This document shows positions 36,317-45,292 of a DNA stretch of 64,000 bases, piece after piece. This DNA comes from Acinetobacter calcoaceticus ANC 3811 (GTDB taxonomy: Bacteria; Pseudomonadota; Gammaproteobacteria; Pseudomonadales; Moraxellaceae). The position numbers were made by a program, and so were the translations under genes. Numbering within the stretch: the stretch's first letter is position 1; each line of letters begins with the position of its first letter. A model generated the notes under the pieces. That model was not told the DNA's origin. It was given only the letters and a program-made list of their open reading frames with translations, and did no database searches. The stretch covers positions 1,616,773-1,680,772 of the forward strand of contig NZ_KB976986.1 of the NCBI RefSeq assembly GCF_000399665.1, read 5' to 3'.

Positions 36317-36898
36317 ATGACCCCAAACATCATACTTTCAAGTGATCGTATTCGGTTATGCCTTTTAAAGCTTGAAGATTCAAGAGATTTAGTCGCCGCT
36401 GCTTCAGACGGAGAGCTATGGAACCTCCCTTTCACTGTCGTACCTTCAGCAGAGACAATAGACGACTATATTCACCATGCACTAGAAGGTTACCAAGCGG
36501 GCGTGGTTCTTCCTTTTACCGTTGAAGATATCGCTACAGGAAAAATCATTGGGTCTACAAGATTTTGGAAAATAGACAGAAAAAATTTAAAGTTAGAAAT
36601 TGGAAGTACTTGGTACTCAAAATCTTGGCAGCGAACATACGCAAATACAGAGGCAAAATATTTGCTTCTTAAATATGCCTTTGAGGAATTAAATTGCGTC
36701 AGGGTTCAGCTTACAACAGATGTACTCAATGAAAAATCACAGAATGCGATTTTAAGACTCGGTGCCCAGAAGGAAGGTGTTGTAAGAAATGAGAGAATTA
36801 TGCCAGATGGAAGAAAAAGGAATTCTGTCAGATTTAGTATCATTGATGAAGAGTGGCCAAAAATAAAAGAGAATCTTATTAAAAAGTTAAATTATTAA
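36317..36898 (+). CDS. GNAT-family N-acetyltransferase
   Basis: A 193-residue GNAT protein of the RimJ/RimL-like group: LRLCLLKLEDS-like start (IRLCLLKLEDSRDL), a central IGSTRFWKID strand, IGSTWYSKSWQRTYANTEAK (acetyl-CoA loop) and LNCVRVQLTTDVLNEKSQNA. It transfers acetyl groups to an amine of a small molecule or protein. It starts 50 bp after the PEP-mutase-like gene and may be co-transcribed. Confidence 0.87.
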   Translation: MTPNIILSSDRIRLCLLKLEDSRDLVAAASDGELWNLPFTVVPSAETIDDYIHHALEGYQAGVVLPFTVEDIATGKIIGSTRFWKIDRKNLKLEIGSTWYSKSWQRTYANTEAKYLLLKYAFEELNCVRVQLTTDVLNEKSQNAILRLGAQKEGVVRNERIMPDGRKRNSVRFSIIDEEWPKIKENLIKKLNY

Positions 36899-37047
36899 TA
36901 ATAAACGTCTTATTGTGCAATAGTTAAAAGCAATTATAGACGTGCAAACTCCCCCATTAAACTTAGGTTTACTGGTAGTCGACTTAAGAGTTTCAATTTG
37001 CCATTCCCAGTCCATAAAACTGAGTTGCCCAACAACATTTTCTTTTA

Positions 37048-37518
37048 TTAATACACAACGTTCACACGTACCCAATCTTCATATTTGGTGGCTTGAACAT
37101 TGGTACTCGATGTAATTGCCCCATGAATAGGAATATTTTCTTTCATTCCTGTCGCAATTCCTGAATGTATTTTACTTCCTGACCCTCCCCAAATTTGAGT
37201 ATGGCCAGCATCTTGATACAGTACATATGCAACAGATGCGGTACTTGCAGCAGATTTAAGTTCAAAGTTATTGTCTGAAGTTACCGCCAATTGATACGGG
37301 GTATTTTGACTACATTGCACAGATACATCCGTTCTTGCAGCAGCAACAGGCTGAGAACGAACCACTGAACCAAAATCTAAATTCCCTTGTGTAGAAACTT
37401 CACACGTTTCAATAATTGTTAAACTGACCCTTAATGATGTAGATGCATTTCCAGCATCTGCGCTATTTATTATCAGCATACTCATAAGAGAAAATAATGT
37501 GGATTTAAGGACTTTCAT
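37048..37518 (-). CDS. Spore coat U (SCPU) domain secreted protein
   Basis: A 156-residue secreted protein with a signal peptide (cleaved near residue 22, after ADA) and one SCPU domain: TCEVSTQGNLDFGSV, then VSVQCSQNTPYQLAV and a C-terminal YEDWVRVNVVY. In Acinetobacter, such proteins are the subunits of Csu-type chaperone-usher pili. Here there is no chaperone, usher or second subunit gene nearby, so it is an orphan. It could be a secreted protein outside the pilus system. Confidence 0.85.
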   Translation of the reverse strand: MKVLKSTLFSLMSMLIINSADAGNASTSLRVSLTIIETCEVSTQGNLDFGSVVRSQPVAAARTDVSVQCSQNTPYQLAVTSDNNFELKSAASTASVAYVLYQDAGHTQIWGGSGSKIHSGIATGMKENIPIHGAITSSTNVQATKYEDWVRVNVVY

Positions 37519-37956
37519 TTCTTCTCCTTAACTTTTTGTTCTAATGTCTATTCATCTTTATATTGTGTTTTTTCTGTTCTGGTTAAAGAAACAGCTTCAG
37601 GATCTTTTAGTTATAAAACTTAATATTGCACACTGTCAATAAATACTAAACGCATGATTTGAATGTTATTTTTAAAATCTGTGACGTACTATACGTAATC
37701 TAACTATTTTTAAAATTAGTTGATATTTTTTATTTCTGTTAATTACATTTATTAGACTAATTGATTATGAATTAAAGCTATTGGAAACCTTAACTTAATA
37801 GATATCTAGAAAATATAAATTATTTATTAGTGCAGCTTAACAAGATTTAATTTATCAGACCTTATCAAGCTGCATTTTTAAAAGTAAAAATGCCTTAAAT
37901 CGATGGTTTAACCTACTACCAAATAGATAAGTAAATTACTAATATCCTAGTTACAA
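37519..37956. other. AT-rich intergenic region
   Basis: A 438-base gap with no convincing open frame. It holds the promoter of the SCPU gene on the minus strand and the 3' end of the azoreductase operon. Runs of A and T are frequent but no stable hairpin or repeat was found by eye. Confidence 0.45.
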
Positions 37957-38238
37957 TTAGAAGAGAAAGTTTTTATTTCTAATAATAGAAGATAATTTTT
38001 TTACTTCAATTTCGACTAAATCAAATTCAACGAATGGATCACTCTTAAGAACATCTTCAAGATGATCTTTATTAACGAGCGTACTTAGAATAAATCCGGC
38101 ATTTTCATTTTCGATGGGGCCAGCAAAGATAAAATGCCCCAAATCAATGTTTTCCTTCAACCATGTTTTATGGCTTTCCAGATGCTTACGAATGATCTCA
38201 TCTGAAACTTTATAAGTTAACGTAATACATGAAAGCAT
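37957..38238 (-). CDS. YciI-family protein
   Basis: A 93-residue protein resembling the YciI dimeric alpha+beta-barrel fold: start LSCITLTYK, central HFIFAGPIENENAGFIL, and KSDPFVEFDLVEIEV near the end. YciI-like proteins are small enzymes or partners of redox enzymes. It follows the azoreductase gene by 2 bp and is the last gene of the operon. Confidence 0.8.
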   Translation of the reverse strand: MLSCITLTYKVSDEIIRKHLESHKTWLKENIDLGHFIFAGPIENENAGFILSTLVNKDHLEDVLKSDPFVEFDLVEIEVKKLSSIIRNKNFLF

Positions 38239-38240
38239 AA

Positions 38241-38873
38241 TTAATCTTCTCTTTTACTTAAGTTGCTAATTACTTCATCAATACTCGACAAAGCTTTTTG
38301 AATTTCAATATCTTTAATGGCTGGGCCTTTTGATGTTCCCTCTGCTCTCACAAAATGAATATCTTTAATACCTAAAAAATTGAAAAAAGCTGTGATGTAT
38401 TTTTCTTGAAAGTCCATATGAGAGAGAGGCTCTTTTGAATAGAATCCTCCTCTTGCAGATAAAATTACTACTTGACGCCCCTCTGATAAGCCTACGGGGC
38501 CATTTTCTGTATATTTAAATGTCTTACCAACCTGTGCAATTCGGTCAAACCATGCTTTTAACTGAGTAGGAATAGAAAAGTTATACATAGGGGCAGATAT
38601 TATAATGAGTTCACTATTTAGGAACTCGACAACCAACTCATCGGAAAGCTGATGTTCCTTAACCACATTTTGATCAGAAATATCTATATTTAAGTTTCTA
38701 AAACCTGCCGCGATTTCTCCTGTTAAATGGCTTATAGGATCTTTGACAATATCTCTATAAGTAATTTCATTTTGATGATCTGCTTTATTCAACCGCTCTA
38801 TAAATGTAGCCGCAAGTTTCCGAGATATAGATTGTTCGCCAAGAATACTCGAATCAATATGTAAAATTTTCAT
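38241..38873 (-). CDS. azoR: FMN-dependent NADH-azoreductase
   Basis: A 210-residue flavodoxin-like reductase: start MKILHIDSSILGEQSISRKL, FMN-binding SAPMYNFSIPTQLKAWFDRI near residues 94-113, and a GGFYS loop. AzoR enzymes reduce quinones and azo compounds with NADH in two-electron steps, protecting against redox stress. It lies between an esterase gene (23 bp upstream) and a YciI gene, all divergent from a GlxA-type regulator. Confidence 0.9.
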   Translation of the reverse strand: MKILHIDSSILGEQSISRKLAATFIERLNKADHQNEITYRDIVKDPISHLTGEIAAGFRNLNIDISDQNVVKEHQLSDELVVEFLNSELIIISAPMYNFSIPTQLKAWFDRIAQVGKTFKYTENGPVGLSEGRQVVILSARGGFYSKEPLSHMDFQEKYITAFFNFLGIKDIHFVRAEGTSKGPAIKDIEIQKALSSIDEVISNLSKRED

Positions 38874-38896
38874 AAATATCGCCTAATGAGTAGTTA

Positions 38897-39673
38897 CTAT
38901 TTAAAGCTTTTAGCAGCTTTATCAATAAGTTTAGAGACTTGCTCTGGATGAGAAATCAGAGATAAATGACTAGAGTTGATCCGCATTACATTTGAGTGAG
39001 TTTGTTTAGTAATCAATTCCTGTGTTCGCGGACACAATGCATTATCATGAGTTGTAATGACATACCATGTAGGTTTTACACGCCACGCAGCTTCAGAAAT
39101 TTTTTGGGTGAATGCTTTAGCAGAGATAGGCTGTTGAACAGATGCAAGTAATTTAGCTTGCTTTTCCGACATATCATTGGCCATTACCTGTTGAAAATTT
39201 TTAAAACCATCTAACCAAATTAGGCCATTTTTATCTGGTTCCATTCCTTCCATTGGGGATTTTAATCTGGTGAGTAAATCAGATGCCGATTCATTACTAT
39301 CTGGTACGAGCGCTGATAAATAAACAATACCTTTCACATTTGCTGCATTACCTGCTTCTGTTACAACCACACCACCCCAAGAATGACCAACAAGAAGGAC
39401 ATTACCTTTTTGTCTTTCTAAAACTCGTCTTGTAGCCTCAACATCAGCATCTAAAGAAGTTAATGGGTTTTGAACGGAAGTAACATGGTATCCAAGCGAT
39501 TGCAATCGACTAGAAACTGCATTCCAACTAGATCCATCAGCAAAAGCTCCATGTACTAAAACAATATTTTTAACTGCTGCATGAGCACTTTGAATTACAA
39601 ATGGAGATAGCGTTAACGCAGATAGCATTAAAGAGGAAGTTAAACTTTTAACTTTATTATTTTTCATGATCAT
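38897..39673 (-). CDS. Secreted alpha/beta hydrolase (salicylate-esterase/EstC-like)
   Basis: A 258-residue hydrolase with a signal peptide (cleavage near residue 33, after AHA). It has HGAFADGSSW near the start of the mature protein, a nucleophile elbow GHSWGG, and a late catalytic histidine in SSHLSLISHPE. Similar proteins are annotated as salicylate or short-chain ester hydrolases. The ATG at 39667 is an alternative start. It is the first gene of an operon with azoreductase and YciI and is divergent from a GlxA-type regulator. Confidence 0.87.
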   Translation of the reverse strand: MIMKNNKVKSLTSSLMLSALTLSPFVIQSAHAAVKNIVLVHGAFADGSSWNAVSSRLQSLGYHVTSVQNPLTSLDADVEATRRVLERQKGNVLLVGHSWGGVVVTEAGNAANVKGIVYLSALVPDSNESASDLLTRLKSPMEGMEPDKNGLIWLDGFKNFQQVMANDMSEKQAKLLASVQQPISAKAFTQKISEAAWRVKPTWYVITTHDNALCPRTQELITKQTHSNVMRINSSHLSLISHPEQVSKLIDKAAKSFK

Positions 39674-39732
39674 TCATTCCAATAACTATTCAACTTTTTA
39701 AAAGTATAGTAGGTTTGAAATTATGGGATAGA

Positions 39733-39746
39733 TGTCTTATAAGACA
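39733..39746. promoter_or_regulatory. Palindrome in the esterase/GlxA divergent region
   Basis: TGTCTTATAAGACA is a perfect 14-bp palindrome located 60 nt before the esterase start and 41 nt before the GlxA start. It is a good candidate for binding by the divergent regulator. Confidence 0.55.
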
Positions 39747-39786
39747 ACATTCATGCAAAATCAGCCAAACTATGTAAGCTCAACTT

Positions 39787-40776
39787 ATGAAAATCTTAAT
39801 TTATGTGCCTCAGTTTTGTATTTATTCAGCCATAGCTGGAATTAATGATATTTTCTGGATTGCAAACAATATTATAAAAATCAAAAACTTATTAAATTTA
39901 AAAAACTTAAGTGAAATTAATGAGTTTAAAGTTAACCTTGTAAGCATTGATGGTAAGCCTGTCCCAAATGCACAAAATAAAATGATAGATGTAAATCTCT
40001 CTATAGAACAAGCAATAAATAGTGATTTAATTATTGTGCCAGGAATGATGCTTAGCGATGAGCAAACTCCTATTATTCCTTCAGAATATAAAGCCGTATT
40101 AGAATGGCTTCAAAATGAAAATCTCAAAAAAACAATCATATGTGGTGTTTGTGCGGGAACCTTTGTACTTGGAGATGCAGGCTTATTAAATAGGAAAAGC
40201 TATGCCACCACATGGTGGTTGTATCATACCTTTCAAAAAAGATTTCCAAATGGAAAATTAAGTTGGGGCAAAACCTTAGAAAAAGATAAAAATATTATTA
40301 CGACTGGCGGTCCGCTATCTTGGATTGAACTCGTACTTTATATTATTAATCAATTTGCAGGTCCAGAAGTCACCAAAGCAACCTCAGATTTAGCAGTTGC
40401 AGGAGCGCAGCCCGTATCTCAGCAAATCTATGTGCCTGAAGGTTTTACGAGTTCAATTGATCCTTTGCTAATGAGAATTGAAGAGTCTGTTAAATATACT
40501 AATCCTAATATTTCACTTGAAGAATTAGCAGAAAAATTAAATATAAGCGAAAGAACGCTTTATAGAAAAGTTAAGAAATTAACGAATGAAAGTCCTAAAG
40601 ATTTAATGACTCGTTTTAGAATTGAGAAAGCATGTTATTTATTAGAGAACAATAGTTTATCTATTAAAACAATAGCGCAGAAATGTGGTTACAGTGAGGA
40701 CACCGCCTTTAGAAAAGCTTTTACAAAGATCTTAAATATGAACCCATTAGAATATAGAAAATATATCAAAAAATAG
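39787..40776 (+). CDS. GlxA-family transcriptional regulator
   Basis: A 329-residue regulator. The N-terminal DJ-1/PfpI-like domain has a nucleophile-like elbow (ICGVCAGTFVLGDAGLL), and the C-terminal AraC domain has two helix-turn-helix motifs (LEELAEKLNISERTLYRKVK; IAQKCGYSEDTAFRKAF). It is divergent from an esterase-azoreductase-YciI operon and likely activates it in response to a small electrophile or ester; the ligand is unknown. Confidence 0.9.
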   Translation: MKILIYVPQFCIYSAIAGINDIFWIANNIIKIKNLLNLKNLSEINEFKVNLVSIDGKPVPNAQNKMIDVNLSIEQAINSDLIIVPGMMLSDEQTPIIPSEYKAVLEWLQNENLKKTIICGVCAGTFVLGDAGLLNRKSYATTWWLYHTFQKRFPNGKLSWGKTLEKDKNIITTGGPLSWIELVLYIINQFAGPEVTKATSDLAVAGAQPVSQQIYVPEGFTSSIDPLLMRIEESVKYTNPNISLEELAEKLNISERTLYRKVKKLTNESPKDLMTRFRIEKACYLLENNSLSIKTIAQKCGYSEDTAFRKAFTKILNMNPLEYRKYIKK

Positions 40777-41082
40777 AGTTTAAAAAATTGATTAACGAAC
40801 AGAAATATCATTTTAAACTGTATTTTTCATGAATAAGAAAAAGCCTGTCTAAGCTACGTTGCTACCTCACAATAAATATTCCCTCAACAGCAATTTTTAA
40901 AAATTGAATCATTCTGTCCATTCTCGCAATTGCATAAATAAATTGATCAAAATAATATCAATACAAATAGATTATAACTTTACATATTGTTTAGCTTATA
41001 GATTCAATACTAAGAAAACTGTGAAGTTAAATTTAAAATGAATAATTCAGACCTTTAAAACCATCCATTTTTAATTTGAGAA
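40777..41082. other. Intergenic region before DUF2147 gene
   Basis: A 306-base AT-rich gap. No gene, RNA or strong hairpin was recognised. Confidence 0.4.
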
Positions 41083-41529
41083 ATGATTAATATGAAAAAA
41101 TATTTACTCTTACTTTTACTTAGCTTTTATTCGATTCATTCATTTGCTTCGGACAAACTACATGGCAGTGTTTGGAAAACAATTGATGATGCAACCAATC
41201 AACCAAGAGCACTGGTAAGATTTAGCGAAGATAAAAATGGCAATCTGTCTGCGAACATCGAAAAAATACTTGTTCCAAAGGAAGCCAACAAATGTACGAT
41301 GTGTGAAGGTACCTACAAAAACAAATCTTTAATTGGTTTAACCATTGTCAAAAATTTAAAAAGTGTGGGTCAAAATAAATATGACAAAGGATCTATCCTC
41401 GACCCACAGTCAGATAAGACTTATAAATTTAGTGTAACCGTATCACCAGATGGTGAAAAACTTATTGCTCGCGGATACATTGGTATCTCTGCAATTGGCC
41501 GAAACCAAACGTGGTATCGAATTAAATAA
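41083..41529 (+). CDS. DUF2147 family secreted protein
   Basis: A 148-residue protein with a signal peptide (LLLLLLSFYSIHSFA, cleavage near residue 23) and the DUF2147 pattern: HGSVWKTIDDATNQPRALVRF, CTMCEGTYKNKSLIGLTIV with two cysteines, and a last GRNQTWYRIK. The family forms a small beta-barrel-like periplasmic protein of unknown role. The ATG at 41092 is an equally good start. Confidence 0.85.
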   Translation: MINMKKYLLLLLLSFYSIHSFASDKLHGSVWKTIDDATNQPRALVRFSEDKNGNLSANIEKILVPKEANKCTMCEGTYKNKSLIGLTIVKNLKSVGQNKYDKGSILDPQSDKTYKFSVTVSPDGEKLIARGYIGISAIGRNQTWYRIK

Positions 41530-41576
41530 ATTTTCAGATTTTTAACCCAATATCTTTATTTCTTAGAGTTAGTTCA

Positions 41577-41616
41577 CACTCATGCCACAGCCAACCAGAC
41601 GACTTTGGCATGAGTG
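41577..41616. terminator. Bidirectional hairpin between convergent genes
   Basis: An 11-bp perfect stem (CACTCATGCCA with TGGCATGAGTG) lies between the convergent DUF2147 and MFS genes, 48 nt and 7 nt from their stops. It probably ends both transcripts. Confidence 0.65.
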
Positions 41617-41622
41617 AAATAC

Positions 41623-42939
41623 TTAGCCTTTCTCTTTTAATCGTTTTGGCGTTGCCCATATCAATAGTGCAATACACACAACACATAAGCTTGCAATAAT
41701 ATAGAGTGCGGGTGTTGTGCTACCTGTTATGTCTTTAATATGGCCAACCATAATAGGACTAACAATTCCCCCCATTTGCCCTAATGTATTAATGAGTGCT
41801 GTGCCACCCGCAGCCCCTGCTCCTGCCCCGACCAAAACTTTGGGTGGTAAATTCCAAAAAGAAGGAATTGCAGCAACAATACCAGCCCCTAATAACGCAA
41901 GCGAAATGACGACTACAACTGGATTCGCATCAAAGAAACCTGCGGTAAAGAAACCAATAGCACCTAAAGAGAGTAAACCGGCAGTAAATTTTAAACGTTC
42001 CCCAGATTTATCTGCTAATCGCCCAACAATTACCATCGTAATTGCTCCCATAAGATATGGAATTGCACTAAGAAAACCAATCACTTGAGTATCATCAATT
42101 CCTGAGCTTTTTATTAACTGTGGTCCCCAGAAATTTAGACCATAAGATGCAATCTGAATCAGAAAATAGATAACGCCTAAAATTAATAATCCTGGTGTTT
42201 TAATGGCAGCCCATAATGAATGAGAAGCAGTTTCTGGTTGTTTTGGCTCAACCAAGCTTTTCAAATGAACTTTTTCTGAGGATGATAGCCATTGCGCATC
42301 ATCAATACGATCTTTTAAATAAGTAAGAACACAAAGACCCAGTAAAACGCAAGGTAGGCCACCGAGTAAAAATAACCAATGCCATCCGCGCATGTTCATC
42401 ACACCATCAAGTGATGACAACAACACGCCTGAAATTGGCCCTCCGAAGATGCCTGAAAAAGCAGAAGCAAGGAAGAATAATGAAATAATTCGACCACGAT
42501 AAGTTTGGGGAAACCAAAGGGTCATGTAATACAGCACACCCGGAGCAAAGCCAGCCTCCATTGCACCAATCAAGAAACGTAATACGTAAAATTGCCATTC
42601 GGTAGTCACAAAAACCATTAAGGCAGTTGCAACACCCCAAGAAACCATGATGCGCGCAATCCATTTTCTCGCACCAAATTTATGTAGCAATAAATTACTG
42701 GGTACTTCAAATATTACATAACCAATTACAAACAAACTGGCACCGAGGCCATAAGCTGTATTACTTAGGGATAGATCAGCTTGTAACTGAAACTTGGCAA
42801 AACTAATATTGATACGATCAAAAAAGGCAAATAAGTAACACACCATTATTAATGGCATGATTTTCCATGCTACTTTTTTTATTAATTGCTTTTCGGCAAT
42901 TGCTTCAGCCGATAATTCCATGCTTTGCTTTAAACTCAT
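41623..42939 (-). CDS. MFS transporter, anion:cation symporter (phthalate/hexuronate type)
   Basis: A 438-residue, 12-helix transporter with FAFFDRINISFAKFQLQADL, the typical DRxNI motif of the ACS family, which imports organic anions such as glucarate, phthalate or other carboxylates. It follows the lyase gene after about 110 bp on the same strand. In context it probably takes up the dicarboxylate that is activated and cleaved by the neighbouring CoA-transferase and lyase. Confidence 0.88.
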   Translation of the reverse strand: MSLKQSMELSAEAIAEKQLIKKVAWKIMPLIMVCYLFAFFDRINISFAKFQLQADLSLSNTAYGLGASLFVIGYVIFEVPSNLLLHKFGARKWIARIMVSWGVATALMVFVTTEWQFYVLRFLIGAMEAGFAPGVLYYMTLWFPQTYRGRIISLFFLASAFSGIFGGPISGVLLSSLDGVMNMRGWHWLFLLGGLPCVLLGLCVLTYLKDRIDDAQWLSSSEKVHLKSLVEPKQPETASHSLWAAIKTPGLLILGVIYFLIQIASYGLNFWGPQLIKSSGIDDTQVIGFLSAIPYLMGAITMVIVGRLADKSGERLKFTAGLLSLGAIGFFTAGFFDANPVVVVISLALLGAGIVAAIPSFWNLPPKVLVGAGAGAAGGTALINTLGQMGGIVSPIMVGHIKDITGSTTPALYIIASLCVVCIALLIWATPKRLKEKG

Positions 42940-43052
42940 TTATTTTCTCCTGAAAATGAGCCTCAAGACACGTCCTCTCAAGATTTTAAAGACGAGTTGA
43001 CCGAAGACGATACGAATATCGTCTTATTTCCAACTATCTTGAATGACGTATC

Positions 43053-43991
43053 TTAATTAAGTGATTTGATGTAATCCGGTATCGGATGCAAGTCAGTATT
43101 TCGCCCCGCCTTTGCAAGTTGGCTTGGCGTGTCATGCCCTAAAAGTGCTGGTAGCGTTCTCGAAAGTTGAATGAGAGCATCTAAATCAATAGTGGTCGGT
43201 ATTCCAACTTCTTCACACATATTGACCAAATCTTCAGTACAAATATTTCCAGAAGCCCCTGGTGCAAACGGACATCCACCTAAACCTCCCAATGCAGCAT
43301 CAAACCGTCTTGCTCCTGCCTCATAAGCTGCAAGAACATTAGTTAGCCCCAATCCACGTGTATTATGAAAGTGTAAGGTCAGTTGCTCAGGCGAAATTAA
43401 CGATAAAACGTGAGAGACAATTCTTTTCACTTGCACTGGGTTCGCCATGCCAGTGGTATCCGCCAGTGTAATATTATCAATACCCAGTTTTAGATAGTGC
43501 TCAACTAAGCTAAACACTTCTTTTTCACTGATCTTTCCCTCAAATGGACAGCCAAAAGTTGTTGCAACAGTTCCGTTAAACTGTGTTTTACCCTGTAGCT
43601 GTTCCACAATTTCGGTAAATCCTGCAAACGATTGAGTCTTTGTCATACGCATATTGGCAAGGTTGTGGGTTTGGCTAGCAGAGAGGACAAGATTCAACTC
43701 ATTTGCATTGGCTTCAACTGCCCGAAGCGCGCCTTTTAAATTTGGAATTAGTCCAACATAAATAATATCTTTATGGCGTGTAATTCCAGTAAAAACCTCC
43801 TCCCCATCTCGCAGGTTCGGAATCGCTTTTGGAGAGACAAAAGACCCTGCTTCAATTCGAGAGAAACCCATTGTCGACAACTGATTAATTAAATCAATTT
43901 TCTTTGTCGTGGGCACCCAAGTCGGCTCAATTTGCAAACCATCTCGTGGAGAGACTTCTTGTACGACAAGTAAGTCGGCAAATGCTGTCAT
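43053..43991 (-). CDS. Hydroxymethylglutaryl-CoA lyase-like enzyme
   Basis: A 312-residue TIM-barrel lyase. It has VQEVSPRDGLQIEP at the start (Arg and Asp of the active site), a metal-binding HFHNTRGLGL, and the HMG-CoA lyase signature GLGGCPFAPGASGN with the catalytic cysteine. HMG-CoA lyase splits 3-hydroxy-3-methylglutaryl-CoA into acetyl-CoA and acetoacetate. It overlaps the CoA-transferase gene by 4 nt. Related 3-hydroxy-acyl-CoA substrates are possible. No leucine-degradation genes are nearby, so it is likely a dedicated copy. Confidence 0.9.
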   Translation of the reverse strand: MTAFADLLVVQEVSPRDGLQIEPTWVPTTKKIDLINQLSTMGFSRIEAGSFVSPKAIPNLRDGEEVFTGITRHKDIIYVGLIPNLKGALRAVEANANELNLVLSASQTHNLANMRMTKTQSFAGFTEIVEQLQGKTQFNGTVATTFGCPFEGKISEKEVFSLVEHYLKLGIDNITLADTTGMANPVQVKRIVSHVLSLISPEQLTLHFHNTRGLGLTNVLAAYEAGARRFDAALGGLGGCPFAPGASGNICTEDLVNMCEEVGIPTTIDLDALIQLSRTLPALLGHDTPSQLAKAGRNTDLHPIPDYIKSLN

Positions 43992-45181
43992 TGCACTACT
44001 CCTGATACACGCAGACTTTCAATATCTTCAGCTTGATAACCATATTGTTTTAAAACAGATTCGGTATGCTCGCCCAACTCAGGACCACGCCATTTGACCT
44101 GCCCCGGTGTTTCAGAAAGCTTCGGAACAATACCCGGCATTTTTACCACCTGACCATCAGGTAATTCGGTTGAAAGCAACATATCACGTGCATTAAAGTG
44201 CGGATCATTGACCATATCTGCTACAGAATAAATTCGCCCTGATGGAACCTCAGCCTGTTCAAGCTGTTGCAAGACTTCATCAATTGAATGCTGTCGACTC
44301 CATGATTCAATTGCAGCATCTAGCAAATCACTTTGTTGCGCCCGCCCATCGTTGTGTTCAAACTCAGGTCGATTTGCCAAATCTTCACGACCAATCACAT
44401 GCATCAAGCGTTTAAAAATTGGATCACTGTTTCCAGCAATTACCACAAAAGCATTGTCCTTCGTTCGATAGGTATTTGAAGGTGCAATACCCGGTAACGA
44501 ACCTCCAGAACGCTCCCGAATAAAGCCATGCAAGTCGTATTCTGGGACAACACTTTCCATAATATTGAAGACACTCTCTGCAAGTGAGACGTCAACAATC
44601 TGTCCGTTACCGTTATTCGTTTTAATATTTACAATCGACATTAAAGCGCCAATCACCGCATGTAATGAGGCAAGTGAGTCACCCAAACTCACCCCAACTC
44701 GTGCAGGCGCAGAATCTTGGGAACCCGTGGTATAACGGATTCCGCCCATTGCCTCACCAATTGCACCAAAGCCCGGTTTGTCTTTATAAGGGCCAGATTG
44801 TCCATAACCAGAAATGCGAACGAAAGTCAGTTTAGGGTTAATTGATTTTAAGGTTTCCCAATCTAGACCTAATTTTTCAAGCGCACCGGGACGCATGTTT
44901 TCGACCAGAATGTCGGTGTCGACAATCATCTTTTTGATTAATGCAATTGCTTCTGGTGACTTAAGATTAAGCGCTAAAGATTTCTTATTACGTGACTGTA
45001 AATACCACCACAAAGATGTTCCGTGATGTAACTTACGCCATTTACGAAGTGGATCACCTTTGCCAATAGGTTCAATTTTTATAACTTCAGCACCGAACTC
45101 AGCAAGAATTCGTGTTGCAAAAGGTGCTGCAATTAGCGTTCCTATTTCTAGGACTTTTATTTTTTCAAGGGCTAGACTCAT
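43988..45181 (-). CDS. CaiB/BaiF (class III) CoA-transferase
   Basis: A 397-residue class III CoA-transferase: KVLEIGTLIAAPFATRILAE start, AEVIKIEP, SRNKKSLALNLKSPE, and a catalytic Asp in the GVSLGDSLASLHA region. It moves CoA from a donor such as succinyl-CoA to a free acid. Together with the HMG-CoA-lyase-like enzyme it could activate and cleave 3-hydroxy-3-methylglutarate or an analogue; class III enzymes acting on glutarate and HMG are known. It is the first gene of the operon. Confidence 0.9.
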   Translation of the reverse strand: MSLALEKIKVLEIGTLIAAPFATRILAEFGAEVIKIEPIGKGDPLRKWRKLHHGTSLWWYLQSRNKKSLALNLKSPEAIALIKKMIVDTDILVENMRPGALEKLGLDWETLKSINPKLTFVRISGYGQSGPYKDKPGFGAIGEAMGGIRYTTGSQDSAPARVGVSLGDSLASLHAVIGALMSIVNIKTNNGNGQIVDVSLAESVFNIMESVVPEYDLHGFIRERSGGSLPGIAPSNTYRTKDNAFVVIAGNSDPIFKRLMHVIGREDLANRPEFEHNDGRAQQSDLLDAAIESWSRQHSIDEVLQQLEQAEVPSGRIYSVADMVNDPHFNARDMLLSTELPDGQVVKMPGIVPKLSETPGQVKWRGPELGEHTESVLKQYGYQAEDIESLRVSGVVQ

Positions 45182-45292
45182 AACAATCCATATTATATCT
45201 ACTTCCGATAGGATTAAATTTATGGCGCAATGAGTAGTAATACAATTCTTAAAAGATCAACAAGCCTTCGTGGTTTGCGAAACCTATAAAAG

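Noticed and set aside
41717..42088. 123-codon plus-strand open frame inside the MFS gene
   Set aside because: Antisense to a clear 12-helix transporter. Its proline- and alanine-rich sequence is typical of the complement of membrane-protein codons.
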